Positions 1-10,460 of a DNA stretch of 64,000 nt are shown piece by piece (positions within the stretch are counted from its first letter, which is position 1; each line of letters starts with the position of its first letter). The notes below the pieces were generated by a model that saw nothing but the letters and a program-made list of their open reading frames with translations, was not told the DNA's origin and ran no database searches. The stretch spans positions 1 through 64,000 of the forward strand of contig NZ_BQIP01000001.1 of assembly GCF_021602585.1 (NCBI RefSeq), given 5' to 3'. Position numbers and translations under genes: made by a program. The stretch comes from Pseudomonas faucium. GTDB taxonomy: Bacteria > Pseudomonadota > Gammaproteobacteria > Pseudomonadales > Pseudomonadaceae.

Positions 1-457
1 GCTTGGTGTATTCCTCGATCAGGCGGTTGAGCGCCTCTGGCGGTTCGGTGGCCTGGAACTGGATGCGGATCTGCACTTCATCGGGGTCCCGCGCCTCGCC
101 CTGACGGCCCTGGGCACCGATGGTGACCTTGAAGTTGGCGCTGCTGGCGTTTTGCGACTCGGCTTCCAGTTGCTGGCGCGCCTGCGTGCCGTTGACGCGC
201 ACCGAGAGGTCGACCTGCATGCGCTCCAGGGCAAGGCCCTTGGGGGCTATCAGGGCGAACAGGGGCACGCGCATCACGTGCTGATCGTCCATCGCCACCT
301 CGACCATCCTGGCTTTCATCGGCGCGCCGAGGGCCTCGCTGTCGCAATCGAAGAACTGGTCGAACAGGTTGATGTACTGCTGGGCGATCAGGCTGTTGGC
401 AGCGGCAGCAGCCTCTTGCAGGCCGCGGGTGATATCGCGCAGGTCAATGGCAGTCAT
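1..457 (-). CDS. DUF2589-family protein, 3' end cut by window edge
   Basis: This minus-strand frame starts at ATG 457 and stays open to the window edge for 152 codons, so its C-terminus is missing. The N-terminus is an amphipathic helix-rich stretch (MTAIDLRDITRGLQEAAAAA). A beta-rich segment follows, with VPLFALIAPKGLALERMQVD near residues 63-82, the pattern that recurs in the upstream neighbour. That shared pattern is why I place it in the DUF2589 family; the function of the family is unknown. It has no signal peptide or membrane segment and is probably cytoplasmic. It lies 84 bases downstream of another DUF2589 gene on the same strand and is probably the third gene of a Mor-regulator/DUF2589 operon. 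Confidence 0.75.
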   Translation of the reverse strand, partial: MTAIDLRDITRGLQEAAAAANSLIAQQYINLFDQFFDCDSEALGAPMKARMVEVAMDDQHVMRVPLFALIAPKGLALERMQVDLSVRVNGTQARQQLEAESQNASSANFKVTIGAQGRQGEARDPDEVQIRIQFQATEPPEALNRLIEEYTK

Positions 458-541
458 GGGGGCGGCTGGCTGTTCCAATCAACGGGCTCCTGGCTTTTCG
501 GCACCCCGCTGAAACCAGTGGGGTGCGCAAGGGGATGGCTT

Positions 542-1216
542 TTACGCCTGGCTCGGCGCTGGTTCGGGCGCGTTCACGGCGGGCTTGCTGCTTGCCGCCT
601 CATCTTTGAGGGTGTCGGCTGATGAGATCGTGTCCGGGCTCTGCAGGGCCGTACCTTTGACCACGGTGGGCTTGACGGCGGCGTCGGTGAGGAAGTCGAT
701 CACCCGCATCATCGCCTCGGGTGGGTCCTGGCGCCGCAAGGTGGTGCGGAAGGCGTAGCGGGCGCGGGTGTCGGTCTTGCGAGTTTGCGTCGATTTATGG
801 CTGATGCTGCCTTTGGCATCCAGCTTGAATGGCCCCCAACCCAGCGAAGCAGCAATCTCGCCGCTCTTGTTCGATTCACTGACGTCTTCGGCCATCTGGC
901 TGATGGTCAGCTCGAACTCGACAGTGCCCTCCTCGATGGTGATGTTGGGGTGGGTGATGGCCGCTACCAGCGGCACTTTCAGGGTCTTGCTGGCAATGCC
1001 CTGGTATTCGCCCTGTTCGTTGACGATGGTCTCGTCGTAGTCGAACTGGATGGCGACCGCCTTGCCATCCTGGATGCACACCTGCATGAGGAAGTCTGCA
1101 TAGGATTTGCTGGCGGTCACCTGGGCCTGGACCATGGCTTGCAGGGGGCCGGCAATCATCCGGTCCATGGGCAGGGCATTGACGACGGAACCGATCAGGC
1201 TGGAGTCGATGGACAT
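542..1216 (-). CDS. DUF2589-family protein
   Basis: A 224-residue protein if started at ATG 1216 (MSIDSSLIG...). An upstream in-frame ATG at 1249 exists, but the shorter start has a purine-rich AGAGAGAA about 8 bases ahead. Residues 1-60 are a helical segment. The beta-rich core includes LKVPLVAAITHPNITIEEG and a following VEFELTISQM. A low-complexity Ser/Thr/Pro/Ala tail starts around residue 185. The core matches the DUF2589 pattern and resembles the partial gene at 1-457, suggesting an old duplication. There is no signal peptide or transmembrane helix. It sits 59 bases downstream of a Mor-like regulator gene. Function is unknown. Confidence 0.78.
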   Translation of the reverse strand: MSIDSSLIGSVVNALPMDRMIAGPLQAMVQAQVTASKSYADFLMQVCIQDGKAVAIQFDYDETIVNEQGEYQGIASKTLKVPLVAAITHPNITIEEGTVEFELTISQMAEDVSESNKSGEIAASLGWGPFKLDAKGSISHKSTQTRKTDTRARYAFRTTLRRQDPPEAMMRVIDFLTDAAVKPTVVKGTALQSPDTISSADTLKDEAASSKPAVNAPEPAPSQA

Positions 1217-1275
1217 GGTGGGGGTTCTCTCTGTGAGTGGCTTGGGCACGACTGATAGCGGTCATGGACGGGCGC

Positions 1276-1656
1276 TCAGCGAACGCAAGGTTCCTGGCGG
1301 CGGATATTGCCGATTTGCCGCAGGCTCAGGCCGTACTTGTCGGCCAGCAGGCTGCGGGACAGGCCATCGGCGCTTTCTTTCTGGATCTGCAGGTTGCGCA
1401 GCTGGCGCACGAAATGGTCAGCCTTGGGGATTTCCAGGGCCACGCCGGCAAAACGCTTGATCAGCGCGTCCAGCGCGTCGCCTGGCAGCAGTTCGGCGAG
1501 TTTGCTGCGCTCTCGGTGCTTGGGGATGTACTTGGGCCTGCCGCCATAGGCGCAGGTCAGCTGGTAGGCGTTCTCGATGCCGATGCATTCGATCAGCGCC
1601 TGCAGCGAATGGGGCAGCTGGCTGATGTCGATGGCGGAGAGGTCTGGAAATTCCAT
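1276..1656 (-). CDS. Mor-like (Mu middle operon) transcriptional regulator
   Basis: A 126-residue protein starting at ATG 1656, preceded by GAGGAA at a good distance. The C-terminal segment ESADGLSRSLLADKYGLSLR followed by QIGNIRR has the layout of the Mor/C helix-turn-helix (R.LA.KYGLS.RQI..I). The N-terminal half (ISQLPHSLQALIECIGIENA) resembles the dimerisation region of Mor. In phage Mu the family activates middle promoters as a dimer. No phage structural genes are visible nearby. The gene heads a minus-strand run with two DUF2589 genes and is the obvious candidate to regulate them. Family assignment is fairly secure; target is inferred. Confidence 0.75.
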   Translation of the reverse strand: MEFPDLSAIDISQLPHSLQALIECIGIENAYQLTCAYGGRPKYIPKHRERSKLAELLPGDALDALIKRFAGVALEIPKADHFVRQLRNLQIQKESADGLSRSLLADKYGLSLRQIGNIRRQEPCVR

Positions 1657-1937
1657 GTGAGGCTTCCTCGCGGTGGATGGGGCGCGATTGCTTCGAAGGC
1701 CCGTGATGGCGGGTCGGTGGCGCCAGCGGCGGCGTGCCGTTGGCGTGGGGTTGATTCTCAGTGACCGACGAAGGCTGTCGCTAGGCGCCAAGTGGTGCGG
1801 TGCTTGTAGCCTTGGTGAGCGCAAGTTGCAGGCAGCGATTTCTCCGCGTGTAGGACATGCCCTCAAAGAGGCGCTGCAAGCCTTGATTTCTCGTGAGGTG
1901 CTTTTGCCAAAACCCTCATGGGTACCTGAACCTCTAG
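1657..1937. other. intergenic region upstream of the Mor-like gene
   Basis: About 280 bases without a convincing gene. It holds the 5' region of the Mor-like gene and the 3' side of the secreted-protein gene, both on the minus strand. I see no REP element, terminator with a T-run or tRNA. Any promoter for the Mor/DUF2589 genes should be here, but I could not identify one. Confidence 0.4.
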
Positions 1938-2396
1938 TTACCTGCAGGGATAGCTGCCCAGCAGGCGTGCGCTGGGGAGGTAGGCGTGCGGGCGGTCGGC
2001 CATCGCGACAGGCAGCGTGCGCCAGTCGACCTCCAGGCAAAGGGCGTAAAGCACCTGTTCACCGCGCAAGCCGATGGGCTGATCGGGGAAGTGGCGTCGA
2101 TAGCGTGCCACGCTGTCGCTCAGGGCCTGGACCTGGTCGGCCCGGGCCAGGGTGAGCTGGGCCAGTTTCGGCAACCGCGCCTGCTCAATGACGAAATGCG
2201 CCAGCGTGGCCTGCGCCTGGAAGTGGCCGGCCGCGCGGGTGCGCTGCCACATCTGTTGCCACTGGCTGGCGCCCGCGCTGGCCGCCAGTTGCTCGCCCAG
2301 CTTGAGCAGTCGCTCGGGCGCGGTGTGTCGGGGGTCGAGGGCGTGAACGGGCAGGGTGGGGAGCAGCAGCAGGATGAACAGCGCCGGTTTGAGCAT
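1938..2396 (-). CDS. small exported protein of unknown function
   Basis: A 152-residue protein with a typical Sec signal peptide (MLKPALFILLLLPTLPVHAL), predicted to be cleaved after about residue 19. GGAG lies 6 bases before ATG 2396. The mature part is alpha-helical and Arg/Gln-rich with no motif I recognise. Two cysteines sit near the C-terminus (YALCLEVD and the final SYPCR) and could form a disulfide. The likely location is the periplasm. It is a single-gene unit on the minus strand, divergent from the small membrane protein at 2547. Confidence 0.6.
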   Translation of the reverse strand: MLKPALFILLLLPTLPVHALDPRHTAPERLLKLGEQLAASAGASQWQQMWQRTRAAGHFQAQATLAHFVIEQARLPKLAQLTLARADQVQALSDSVARYRRHFPDQPIGLRGEQVLYALCLEVDWRTLPVAMADRPHAYLPSARLLGSYPCR

Positions 2397-2546
2397 GGTG
2401 GCTCCAGCATGGGTAGGGGGAAACCCATGCTTTCAGCTCGGCCGCGCCACGCTAAGCAGGAAATGCAGCGCCGGTGGCCGTGGCCGTTGTATCATTGCCG
2501 CGGCTCGCGGCGAGCCATCTGACTCCGATGTTGCAAGGACCTTTCA

Positions 2547-2735
2547 ATGACACACGTGCAGCGCCTCAAATACTCAGTCCTGATCATCCTGGTGGTGCTG
2601 GGCCTCATGCTGGGCCTCTCCCATCTGCAGAAGCAGGGCACGATCAGCGAGCAGACCTTCCAGATGCTGGCCATCGCCATTGCCGTGGTCGTGGTGGTGA
2701 TCAACGGGATTCTGCGGCGCAAGGTCAAGCCTTGA
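2547..2735 (+). CDS. small inner-membrane protein, two helices
   Basis: A 62-residue protein with two predicted transmembrane helices: roughly residues 9-26 (YSVLIILVVLGLMLGL) and 40-56 (MLAIAIAVVVVVINGIL). They are separated by a short polar loop, and the C-terminus is basic (RRKVKP). AAGGA lies about 6 bases before the ATG. Base composition and codon use look like the neighbours. I do not recognise a named family. The helical-hairpin layout with a positive C-terminus suggests both ends face the cytoplasm. Confidence 0.65.
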   Translation: MTHVQRLKYSVLIILVVLGLMLGLSHLQKQGTISEQTFQMLAIAIAVVVVVINGILRRKVKP

Positions 2736-2771
2736 CGCCTACCGGCCGGCCAGCATTGGCCGGCCGTGCCA

Positions 2772-3146
2772 TCAGCGCGCGCAGGGTTGCTCGAGCATGG
2801 CCCGCGCCTGGGGGTCGAGGCTGTAGCACTTGTCGCTGCCCAGGCTGATCACTCCTTCCGCGCAAAGGCGCTTGAGCACCTCGCGCACGCTGAGAAACGA
2901 CAGCGGGATGTCCAGTTGCTCGAGCTGTGCGTGCACCCCGCGTACACCAATGCTGCGGCCGGTGCGGTCGGCGCTGTGCAAGGCATCGATGACCTTCAGG
3001 CGGATCAGGCTGGTACGCAGGCCATAGGCACGCAGCAACTCGCGAATCAGCTCGTTGCCGACACGCTCGTCGCCGCCGCTGTCCTTGCCCAGGGCCGCTT
3101 TTGCCGGTGCCTGCCCGGTGTGCATCGAGGGTTGCGGGTTGTACAT
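2772..3146 (-). CDS. Fur-fold winged-helix regulator, small
   Basis: A 124-residue protein with AAGGAG just upstream of ATG 3146. Residues 30-110 form a winged helix of the Fur type (LRTSLIRLKVIDALH, IGVRGVHAQLEQLDIPLSFL, then VREVLKRLCAEGVISL). The usual Fur C-terminal metal-binding and dimerisation domain with its His/Cys clusters is absent. It may bind DNA without direct metal sensing or dimerise differently. It is divergent from pvdQ and shares a 195-base intergenic region with it, so regulation of pvdQ is plausible. Only the fold assignment is supported by sequence; the ligand is unknown. Confidence 0.6.
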   Translation of the reverse strand: MYNPQPSMHTGQAPAKAALGKDSGGDERVGNELIRELLRAYGLRTSLIRLKVIDALHSADRTGRSIGVRGVHAQLEQLDIPLSFLSVREVLKRLCAEGVISLGSDKCYSLDPQARAMLEQPCAR

Positions 3147-3341
3147 GTGAATGCTCCTTTTCGTGGACTGTCCCGAAACATGGGTGCCTCACTTAGTAGG
3201 ACGAATGAGATCGGCAAATCTGCAGCCTTGGTGAAAAAAAAGATGCCTTGCCGTCTGCATAAAGACGATTGTCCTGCCTGCCCTGCGTAAAATTTTCATC
3301 CAGCCATTCGTCTGATCGGAAATGACCCCTGAATCCGAGGA

Positions 3342-5660
3342 ATGCCCGTGTTGTCGATTTCGCGTCCCTTGACCTGTGCAGGCCTGGCGGCTGCCCTGGT
3401 CACCTCCAGCCTTGCCGCCCAAGCGCGGGAAGCCAGCGCCGATGCCAGCGCACAGATCCGCCGCACCAGTTTCGGCGTCCCGCATATCGTGGCCAAGGAT
3501 GAGCGCGGCCTGGGCTACGGCATCGGCTATGCCTATGGCCAGGACAACCTGTGCCTGCTGGCCAACGAGGTATTGACGGTCAACGGCGAGCGCTCGCGCT
3601 TTTTCGGTGCCCAGGCCAAGACCCTCGAGCAGCGTGACAACCTGGCCAGTGACCTGTTCTTCACCTGGCTCAATAGCCCCGTTGCCGTGAACGCCTTCCT
3701 CCAGGCGCAGCCGGCGCCGGTGCGTGATTTGCTCGAAGGTTATGCCAGCGGCTTCAACCGGGCTCTGGGCGAGCGTCGCAGCCAGGGCCTGCCGGCCGAG
3801 TGCGGGACGGGCGAATGGCTGCGGCCCATCACCAGCCTGGACCTGGTGAAACTGACGCGCCGGCTGTTGGCCGAGGGCGGCGTCGGCCAGTTTGCCGAGG
3901 CGGTGGCGGCAGCGCAGCCGCCACAGCTGGCCAGCCAGCAGCCAACGGCCAGCTTTGGTGCGGCCTTGGCGCAACAGCAGCGTTTTGCCGCCGAGCGCGG
4001 CAGCAATGCCGTGGCAGTCGGTGGGCAACGCTCGGCCAATGGCCGCGGCCTGTTGCTGGCCAACCCGCACTTCCCGTGGATGGGCGGGATGCGTTTCTAC
4101 CAGATGCAGTTGACCATTCCCGGCCAGCTGGACGTGATGGGAGCCGCATTGCCCGGCCTGCCGGTGGTGAACATCGGTTTCAACCGGCACCTGGCGTGGA
4201 CGCACACGGTCGATACGTCCAAGCACTTCACTCTTTACCGCCTGCAACTGGACCCGAAGGACCCGACCCGCTACCTGCTCGATGGCCAGTCGCTGCCGCT
4301 GGCACGCCAGGCCGTCAGCGTGACCGTGAAGGCCGCCGACGGCACCCTCAGCCAGGTGCAGCGCCAGGTCTACAGTTCGCAGTTCGGGCCCGTGGTGCAG
4401 TGGCCGGGGCGCCTGGACTGGGACACCCAGGCCGCCTACAGCCTGCGCGATGCCAACCTGGACAACACCCGCGTGCTGCAGCAGTGGTACCGCATCAACC
4501 GGGCTGACAGCCTCGATGCCTTGAAGGGTTCCATCTCGCAGCTGCAAGGCATCCCCTGGGTCAATACCCTGGCGGTGGATGAGGGCGGCCGGGCGCTGTA
4601 CCTGAACCAGTCGGTGGTGCCTTACGTCGACCAGCAACTGTTGAGCCAGTGCAGCAACCCGGCCGCGCAAGGGCCGCTGGTGGTGCTCGATGGCTCGCGC
4701 AGCGCGTGCCAGTGGAAGGTCGATGCCCAAGCCGCGCAGCCGGGTATCTTCCCGGCGCACATGCTGCCTCAGCTGGAGCGCAGCGACTTCGTGCAGAACT
4801 CCAACGACCCCGCGCGCATGGCCAACCCGGCCCAACCGCTGACCGGTTTTTCGCCGCTGATCAGCCGCGATGACCAGCCGCTGGGCATGCGCGGGCGCTT
4901 TGCCCTGCAGCGCCTGCAGGGCAACGCCAAGCTGGGCGTCGACGACCTGCAGCGCATGGTGCTGGATGACGAGGTGTACCTGGCAAGCCTGGTGCTGCCC
5001 GACCTGCTGCAGTGGTGCAAGGACGCCCAGGCGGATGTGCAGGCGGTGTGTGCAAGCCTGGCGGCATGGAATGGCAAGGCTGACCTGAACAGCGGCATTG
5101 GCCTGGTGCACTTTGGCAACATGGTCGAGGCGCTGGCCAAGCAGCCACAAAGCTGGCGGGTTGCGTTCGACCCGGCAGACCCGCAACACACCCCGCGTGG
5201 CCTGGCGTTCGAACAGGCGGCCGTGGCCAAGTTGCTGCACGAAGCAGCGCTGGCTTCACTGCAGCAGGTGGCCAAATCCGGGGTGGAGCAGGGCAGCCAG
5301 TGGGGGCAGATCCAGCAGGCGGCCGATGGTACGCCGGTGCCGGGTGGCCCGCAGGGGCTTGGGGTATACAACGCGATCTTCAGCGTGCCGCAGGGGCCGG
5401 GCAAGCGGCTGGTGGTCAGTGGTACCAGCTACTTGCAGCTGGTCAGCTTCACCGATCAGGGGCCGCAGGCGCGAGGTTTGCTGGCGTTTTCGCAGTCCAG
5501 CGAAGCGGGTTCGGCGCATGCCAGCGACCAGACCAAGGCCTTCTCGGCCAAGCAACTGGCGCCGATGCCGTTTACCGAGGCGCAGATCAAGGCTGACCCT
5601 GAGTACCGCCAGTATGTGATCAGCGAGCGGGACAAGGGGGTTGTGGCGAGCCAGCCTTGA
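3342..5660 (+). CDS. pvdQ: PvdQ-type acyl-homoserine lactone acylase
   Basis: A 772-residue Ntn-hydrolase of the penicillin-acylase family. After an N-terminal signal peptide (cleavage near Ala28) comes the alpha chain with FGVPHIVAKDERGLGYGIGY. The beta chain should begin at Ser221 in ERGSNAVAVG, the autocatalytic nucleophile. LLANPHFPWMGGMRFYQMQL and AWTHTVDTSKHFTLYRL match P. aeruginosa PvdQ closely as I remember it, and the length is close to its 762 residues. PvdQ removes long acyl chains from N-acyl-homoserine lactones and from the pyoverdine precursor in the periplasm. No pyoverdine genes lie in this window; the neighbour is a divergent Fur-fold regulator. Function is well supported, but its role in pyoverdine maturation here is inferred. 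Confidence 0.92.
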   Translation: MPVLSISRPLTCAGLAAALVTSSLAAQAREASADASAQIRRTSFGVPHIVAKDERGLGYGIGYAYGQDNLCLLANEVLTVNGERSRFFGAQAKTLEQRDNLASDLFFTWLNSPVAVNAFLQAQPAPVRDLLEGYASGFNRALGERRSQGLPAECGTGEWLRPITSLDLVKLTRRLLAEGGVGQFAEAVAAAQPPQLASQQPTASFGAALAQQQRFAAERGSNAVAVGGQRSANGRGLLLANPHFPWMGGMRFYQMQLTIPGQLDVMGAALPGLPVVNIGFNRHLAWTHTVDTSKHFTLYRLQLDPKDPTRYLLDGQSLPLARQAVSVTVKAADGTLSQVQRQVYSSQFGPVVQWPGRLDWDTQAAYSLRDANLDNTRVLQQWYRINRADSLDALKGSISQLQGIPWVNTLAVDEGGRALYLNQSVVPYVDQQLLSQCSNPAAQGPLVVLDGSRSACQWKVDAQAAQPGIFPAHMLPQLERSDFVQNSNDPARMANPAQPLTGFSPLISRDDQPLGMRGRFALQRLQGNAKLGVDDLQRMVLDDEVYLASLVLPDLLQWCKDAQADVQAVCASLAAWNGKADLNSGIGLVHFGNMVEALAKQPQSWRVAFDPADPQHTPRGLAFEQAAVAKLLHEAALASLQQVAKSGVEQGSQWGQIQQAADGTPVPGGPQGLGVYNAIFSVPQGPGKRLVVSGTSYLQLVSFTDQGPQARGLLAFSQSSEAGSAHASDQTKAFSAKQLAPMPFTEAQIKADPEYRQYVISERDKGVVASQP

Positions 5661-5680
5661 GCTGAATGCCGCACTGGCCT

Positions 5681-5763
5681 CATCGCCGGCAAGCCGGCTC
5701 CCACAGGTTCGCCGCAGGCTTCAAGGCATGCGGTGTATCTGTGGGAGCCGGCTTGCCGGCGAT
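5681..5763. repeat. inverted REP pair (class A)
   Basis: Two copies of the Pseudomonas REP core GCCGGCTTGCCGGCG with flanking TGGGAG lie in opposite orientation, about 35 bases apart. Each arm is itself a hairpin, and the pair can fold into one long stem. It sits between the convergent 3' ends of pvdQ and lpxH and may act as a transcription terminator or mRNA stabiliser. Confidence 0.9.
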
Positions 5764-5770
5764 GGGGGCT

Positions 5771-6493
5771 TCAGGAGAACTCGAACGGCTCCAGGGCAAA
5801 GCCCTGGCCGTCCACCTGCAGGGTCCAGCCCCGCCGGTCCCAGTCCCCCAGCACGATGCGCCGCGCCGGCTCACCGTCCACCACCAGCTTGTGGATCGCC
5901 GGGCGGTGGGTATGGCCGTGCACCAGCGTGCGCACACCGTGCGCCGCCATCACCTTGGGCACTTCCTCAGGCGTGACGTCGACGATTTCATTGGCCTTCA
6001 TCTGTACCTTGGCGCGGCTTTCGCTGCGCAGCTTGCGCGCCAGCTTGTGGCGCGTGGCCAGCGGCAAGTGGCGCAGCACCCACAGGGTCAGCGGGTTACG
6101 CAGGTAACGGCGCATCTTCATGTAGCCGACATCGCGGGTACACAAGGTGTCGCCATGCATCAGCAGCACCTGCTCGCCGCCCAGGGTGATCACGCTGGGG
6201 TCCGCGAGCAGGGTGCAGCCGGCCGCCTTGCAGAAGTCCTGGCCAATCAGGAAATCCCGGTTACCGTGCATCAGGTAGATGGCCGTGCCGCTGTCGCTGA
6301 GCTGGCGCAGGGCCTGGCAGATCGACTGCTGGAAGGGCGTCATGGCATCGTCGCCGATCCACGCTTCGAAGAAGTCGCCGAGGATGTACAAGGCCGTTGC
6401 ATGCCGCGCGCGGCCGTCGAGCAGATCAAGAAACGCCCGGGTAATGTCCGGGCGTTCTTCTTGCAGGTGCAGATCAGAGATCAGCAGGATCAC
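5771..6493 (-). CDS. lpxH: UDP-2,3-diacylglucosamine hydrolase LpxH
   Basis: A 240-residue metallophosphoesterase that hydrolyses UDP-2,3-diacylglucosamine to lipid X and UMP, the fourth step of lipid A synthesis, at the inner membrane surface. The metal-binding motifs are all visible: [10 protein letters not shown] at the N-terminus, [39 protein letters not shown] and VHGHTHRPA. Length matches the family. Its start codon overlaps the 3' end of ppiB by 4 bases, so the two are co-transcribed and translationally coupled. Confidence 0.95.
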   Translation of the reverse strand: MILLISDLHLQEERPDITRAFLDLLDGRARHATALYILGDFFEAWIGDDAMTPFQQSICQALRQLSDSGTAIYLMHGNRDFLIGQDFCKAAGCTLLADPSVITLGGEQVLLMHGDTLCTRDVGYMKMRRYLRNPLTLWVLRHLPLATRHKLARKLRSESRAKVQMKANEIVDVTPEEVPKVMAAHGVRTLVHGHTHRPAIHKLVVDGEPARRIVLGDWDRRGWTLQVDGQGFALEPFEFS

Positions 6494-6990
6494 TCAATGA
6501 TCTCGGCTTTCTCGATGATCACGTCGTCTTTCGGTACGTCCTGGTGGCCGGCCTTGGAACCGGTGGCGACTTTTTCGATGGCATCGACGATTTCACGGCC
6601 TTCGGTCACTTCGCCGAACACGGCGTAGCCCCAGCCCTGCACGTTCTTGCCGCTGTGGTTGAGGAAGTCGTTGTCGGAGGCGTTGATGAAGAACTGCGCC
6701 GAAGCCGAGTGCGGCTCCATGGTGCGGGCCATGGCGATGCTGTACTTGGTGTTCTTCAGGCCGTTGTCGGCTTCGTTCTGGATGCTGGCGCGGGTTTTCT
6801 TCTGGTTCATGCCAGCTTCGAAACCGCCGCCCTGGATCATGAAGCCCTTGATCACACGGTGGAACACGGTGCCGTCGTAGTGGCCTTCCTTGACGTACTG
6901 AACGAAGTTTTCGGTGGTCAGCGGCGCCTTTTCGGCGTTCAGTTGAATGACGATCTCGCCGTGGTTGGTGGTCAGTTTGACTTTGGACAT
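6490..6990 (-). CDS. ppiB: peptidyl-prolyl cis-trans isomerase (cyclophilin PpiB)
   Basis: A 166-residue cytoplasmic cyclophilin without a signal peptide. Catalytic and binding motifs [33 protein letters not shown] and [11 protein letters not shown] are present. It catalyses proline isomerisation during protein folding. It is the promoter-proximal gene of the ppiB-lpxH pair and diverges from glnS across about 230 bases. Confidence 0.95.
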   Translation of the reverse strand: MSKVKLTTNHGEIVIQLNAEKAPLTTENFVQYVKEGHYDGTVFHRVIKGFMIQGGGFEAGMNQKKTRASIQNEADNGLKNTKYSIAMARTMEPHSASAQFFINASDNDFLNHSGKNVQGWGYAVFGEVTEGREIVDAIEKVATGSKAGHQDVPKDDVIIEKAEIIE

Positions 6991-7224
6991 GCTGAAACTC
7001 GCTCTTTCAAGGCAATCGAAATAGGGGGCGCAGTGCGCGGGTTAACACCTGACGCAGGATCCGGCAGCCGCGACACATGGTGCGCGTCGGCCATTTTGCA
7101 CGGCTTGCAAGAAAACGCACCAGTTTGTCGGTGCCCGGCTGTCAGCAGCTTGACTGCTTCGGCTATGATAGGCCCTTTGATTCAATCGGCCTACCCAGGC
7201 CGGACACGTGCATTCAAGGATCCT

Positions 7225-8928
<1,704 letters not shown>

Positions 8929-8937
8929 GGAACCGCC

Positions 8938-10320
8938 GTGCTTAACATCTACAACACGCTGAGCAAGACCAAGGAAGCCTTCAAGCCGCTCGATGGCAAC
9001 AAGGTGCGCATGTACGTGTGCGGCATGACCGTGTACGACTACTGCCACCTTGGCCACGGCCGCAGCATGGTGGCCTTCGACCTGGTCACCCGCTGGCTGC
9101 GCAAGAGCGGCTACGAGCTGACCTATGTGCGCAACATCACCGACATCGACGACAAGATCATCAACCGGGCCAACGAGAACGGTGAATCGTTCGACGCGCT
9201 GACCGCCCGCATGATCGACGCGATGCACGAGGACGAGCGCCGCCTGAACATCCTGCCGCCGGACCAGGAGCCGCGTGCCACCGACCATATCGCCGGCATG
9301 CACGCGATGATCCAGACCCTGATCGACAAGGGCTACGCCTACGCGCCGGGCAACGGTGACGTGTACTACCGGGTCGGCAAGTTCGTCGGCTATGGCAAGC
9401 TGTCGCGCAAGAAGATCGAAGACCTGCGCATCGGCGCTCGCATCGAAGTCGACGAAGCCAAGCAGGACCCACTGGACTTCGTGCTGTGGAAGGGCGTCAA
9501 GCCGGGCGAGCCGTACTGGGATTCGCCATGGGGCCCGGGCCGTCCGGGCTGGCACATCGAGTGCTCGGTGATGTCCACCTGCTGCCTGGGCGAGAGCTTC
9601 GACATCCACGGTGGCGGCAGCGACCTTGAGTTCCCGCACCACGAGAACGAGATCGCCCAGAGCGAAGCGGCCACCGGCAAGCAATACGCCAATGCCTGGA
9701 TGCACTGCGGCATGATCCGTATCAATGGCGAGAAGATGTCCAAGTCGTTGAACAACTTCTTCACCATCCGCGACGTGCTCGACAAGTATCACCCCGAGGT
9801 GGTGCGCTACCTGCTGGTGGCCAGCCACTACCGCAGCGCCATCAACTACTCCGAAGACAGCCTGCGCGATGCCAAGGGCGCCCTGGAGCGCTTCTACCAT
9901 GCCTTGCGTGGCCTGCCGCGGGTTGCCGCCAAGGGTGGCGAGGCGTTCGTCGAGCGCTTCAGCGTGGCGATGAACGACGACTTCGGCACGCCCGAAGCCT
10001 GCGCGGTGCTGTTCGACATGGTGCGCGAGATCAACCGCCTGCGCGACAGCGACCTGGACGCCGCTGCCGGCCTGGCTGCTCGTCTGCGTGAGCTGGGTGA
10101 CGTGTTGGGCGTGCTGCAGCTGGAGGCCGATGACTTCCTGCGTGCAGGTGCCGAAGGCAAAGTCGATGCTGCTGAAGTGGAAGCCTTGATCCAGGCGCGC
10201 CTGCAGGCGCGTACGGACAAGAACTGGGCAGAGTCCGACCGCATTCGCGATCAGCTCACCGCCATGGGCGTGGTGCTGGAAGACAGTAAGGGCGCCACTA
10301 CCTGGCGTCTGGCTGACTGA
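8938..10320 (+). CDS. cysS: cysteinyl-tRNA synthetase
   Basis: A 460-residue class I synthetase that charges tRNA-Cys. The first zinc ligand is in [19 protein letters not shown], which also holds the HIGH motif. WHIECSVMS and [10 protein letters not shown] supply the remaining zinc ligands. [11 protein letters not shown] is the KMSKS loop. The C-terminal helical domain is complete. The start codon read here is GTG at 8938, 9 bases after glnS. A REP pair follows the stop codon. Confidence 0.97.
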   Translation: MLNIYNTLSKTKEAFKPLDGNKVRMYVCGMTVYDYCHLGHGRSMVAFDLVTRWLRKSGYELTYVRNITDIDDKIINRANENGESFDALTARMIDAMHEDERRLNILPPDQEPRATDHIAGMHAMIQTLIDKGYAYAPGNGDVYYRVGKFVGYGKLSRKKIEDLRIGARIEVDEAKQDPLDFVLWKGVKPGEPYWDSPWGPGRPGWHIECSVMSTCCLGESFDIHGGGSDLEFPHHENEIAQSEAATGKQYANAWMHCGMIRINGEKMSKSLNNFFTIRDVLDKYHPEVVRYLLVASHYRSAINYSEDSLRDAKGALERFYHALRGLPRVAAKGGEAFVERFSVAMNDDFGTPEACAVLFDMVREINRLRDSDLDAAAGLAARLRELGDVLGVLQLEADDFLRAGAEGKVDAAEVEALIQARLQARTDKNWAESDRIRDQLTAMGVVLEDSKGATTWRLAD

Positions 10321-10350
10321 TCGATGCACCAGGGGCCGCTTTGCGGCCCC

Positions 10351-10437
10351 ATCGCCGGCAAGCCGGCTCCCACATCAAGACTTGTGCAGCACCTGCAAGG
10401 CTGGTGCTGTACCTGTGGGAGCCGGCTTGCCGGCGAT
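10351..10437. repeat. inverted REP pair (class A)
   Basis: Two REP cores in opposite orientation about 40 bases apart, between the convergent cysS and histidine kinase genes. They probably serve as a bidirectional transcript end. Confidence 0.9.
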
Positions 10438-10460
10438 GGGCTGCAACGCAGCCCCAGTCC

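Noticed and set aside
1-1656. Complete prophage at the left edge
   Set aside because: Only a Mor-like regulator suggests phage origin. No structural, lysis or integrase genes are visible in the window, so I do not annotate a prophage.
3147-3341. A Fur box in the pvdQ promoter region
   Set aside because: I looked for a GATAATGATAATCATTATC-like site and found only AT-rich stretches without the symmetry.
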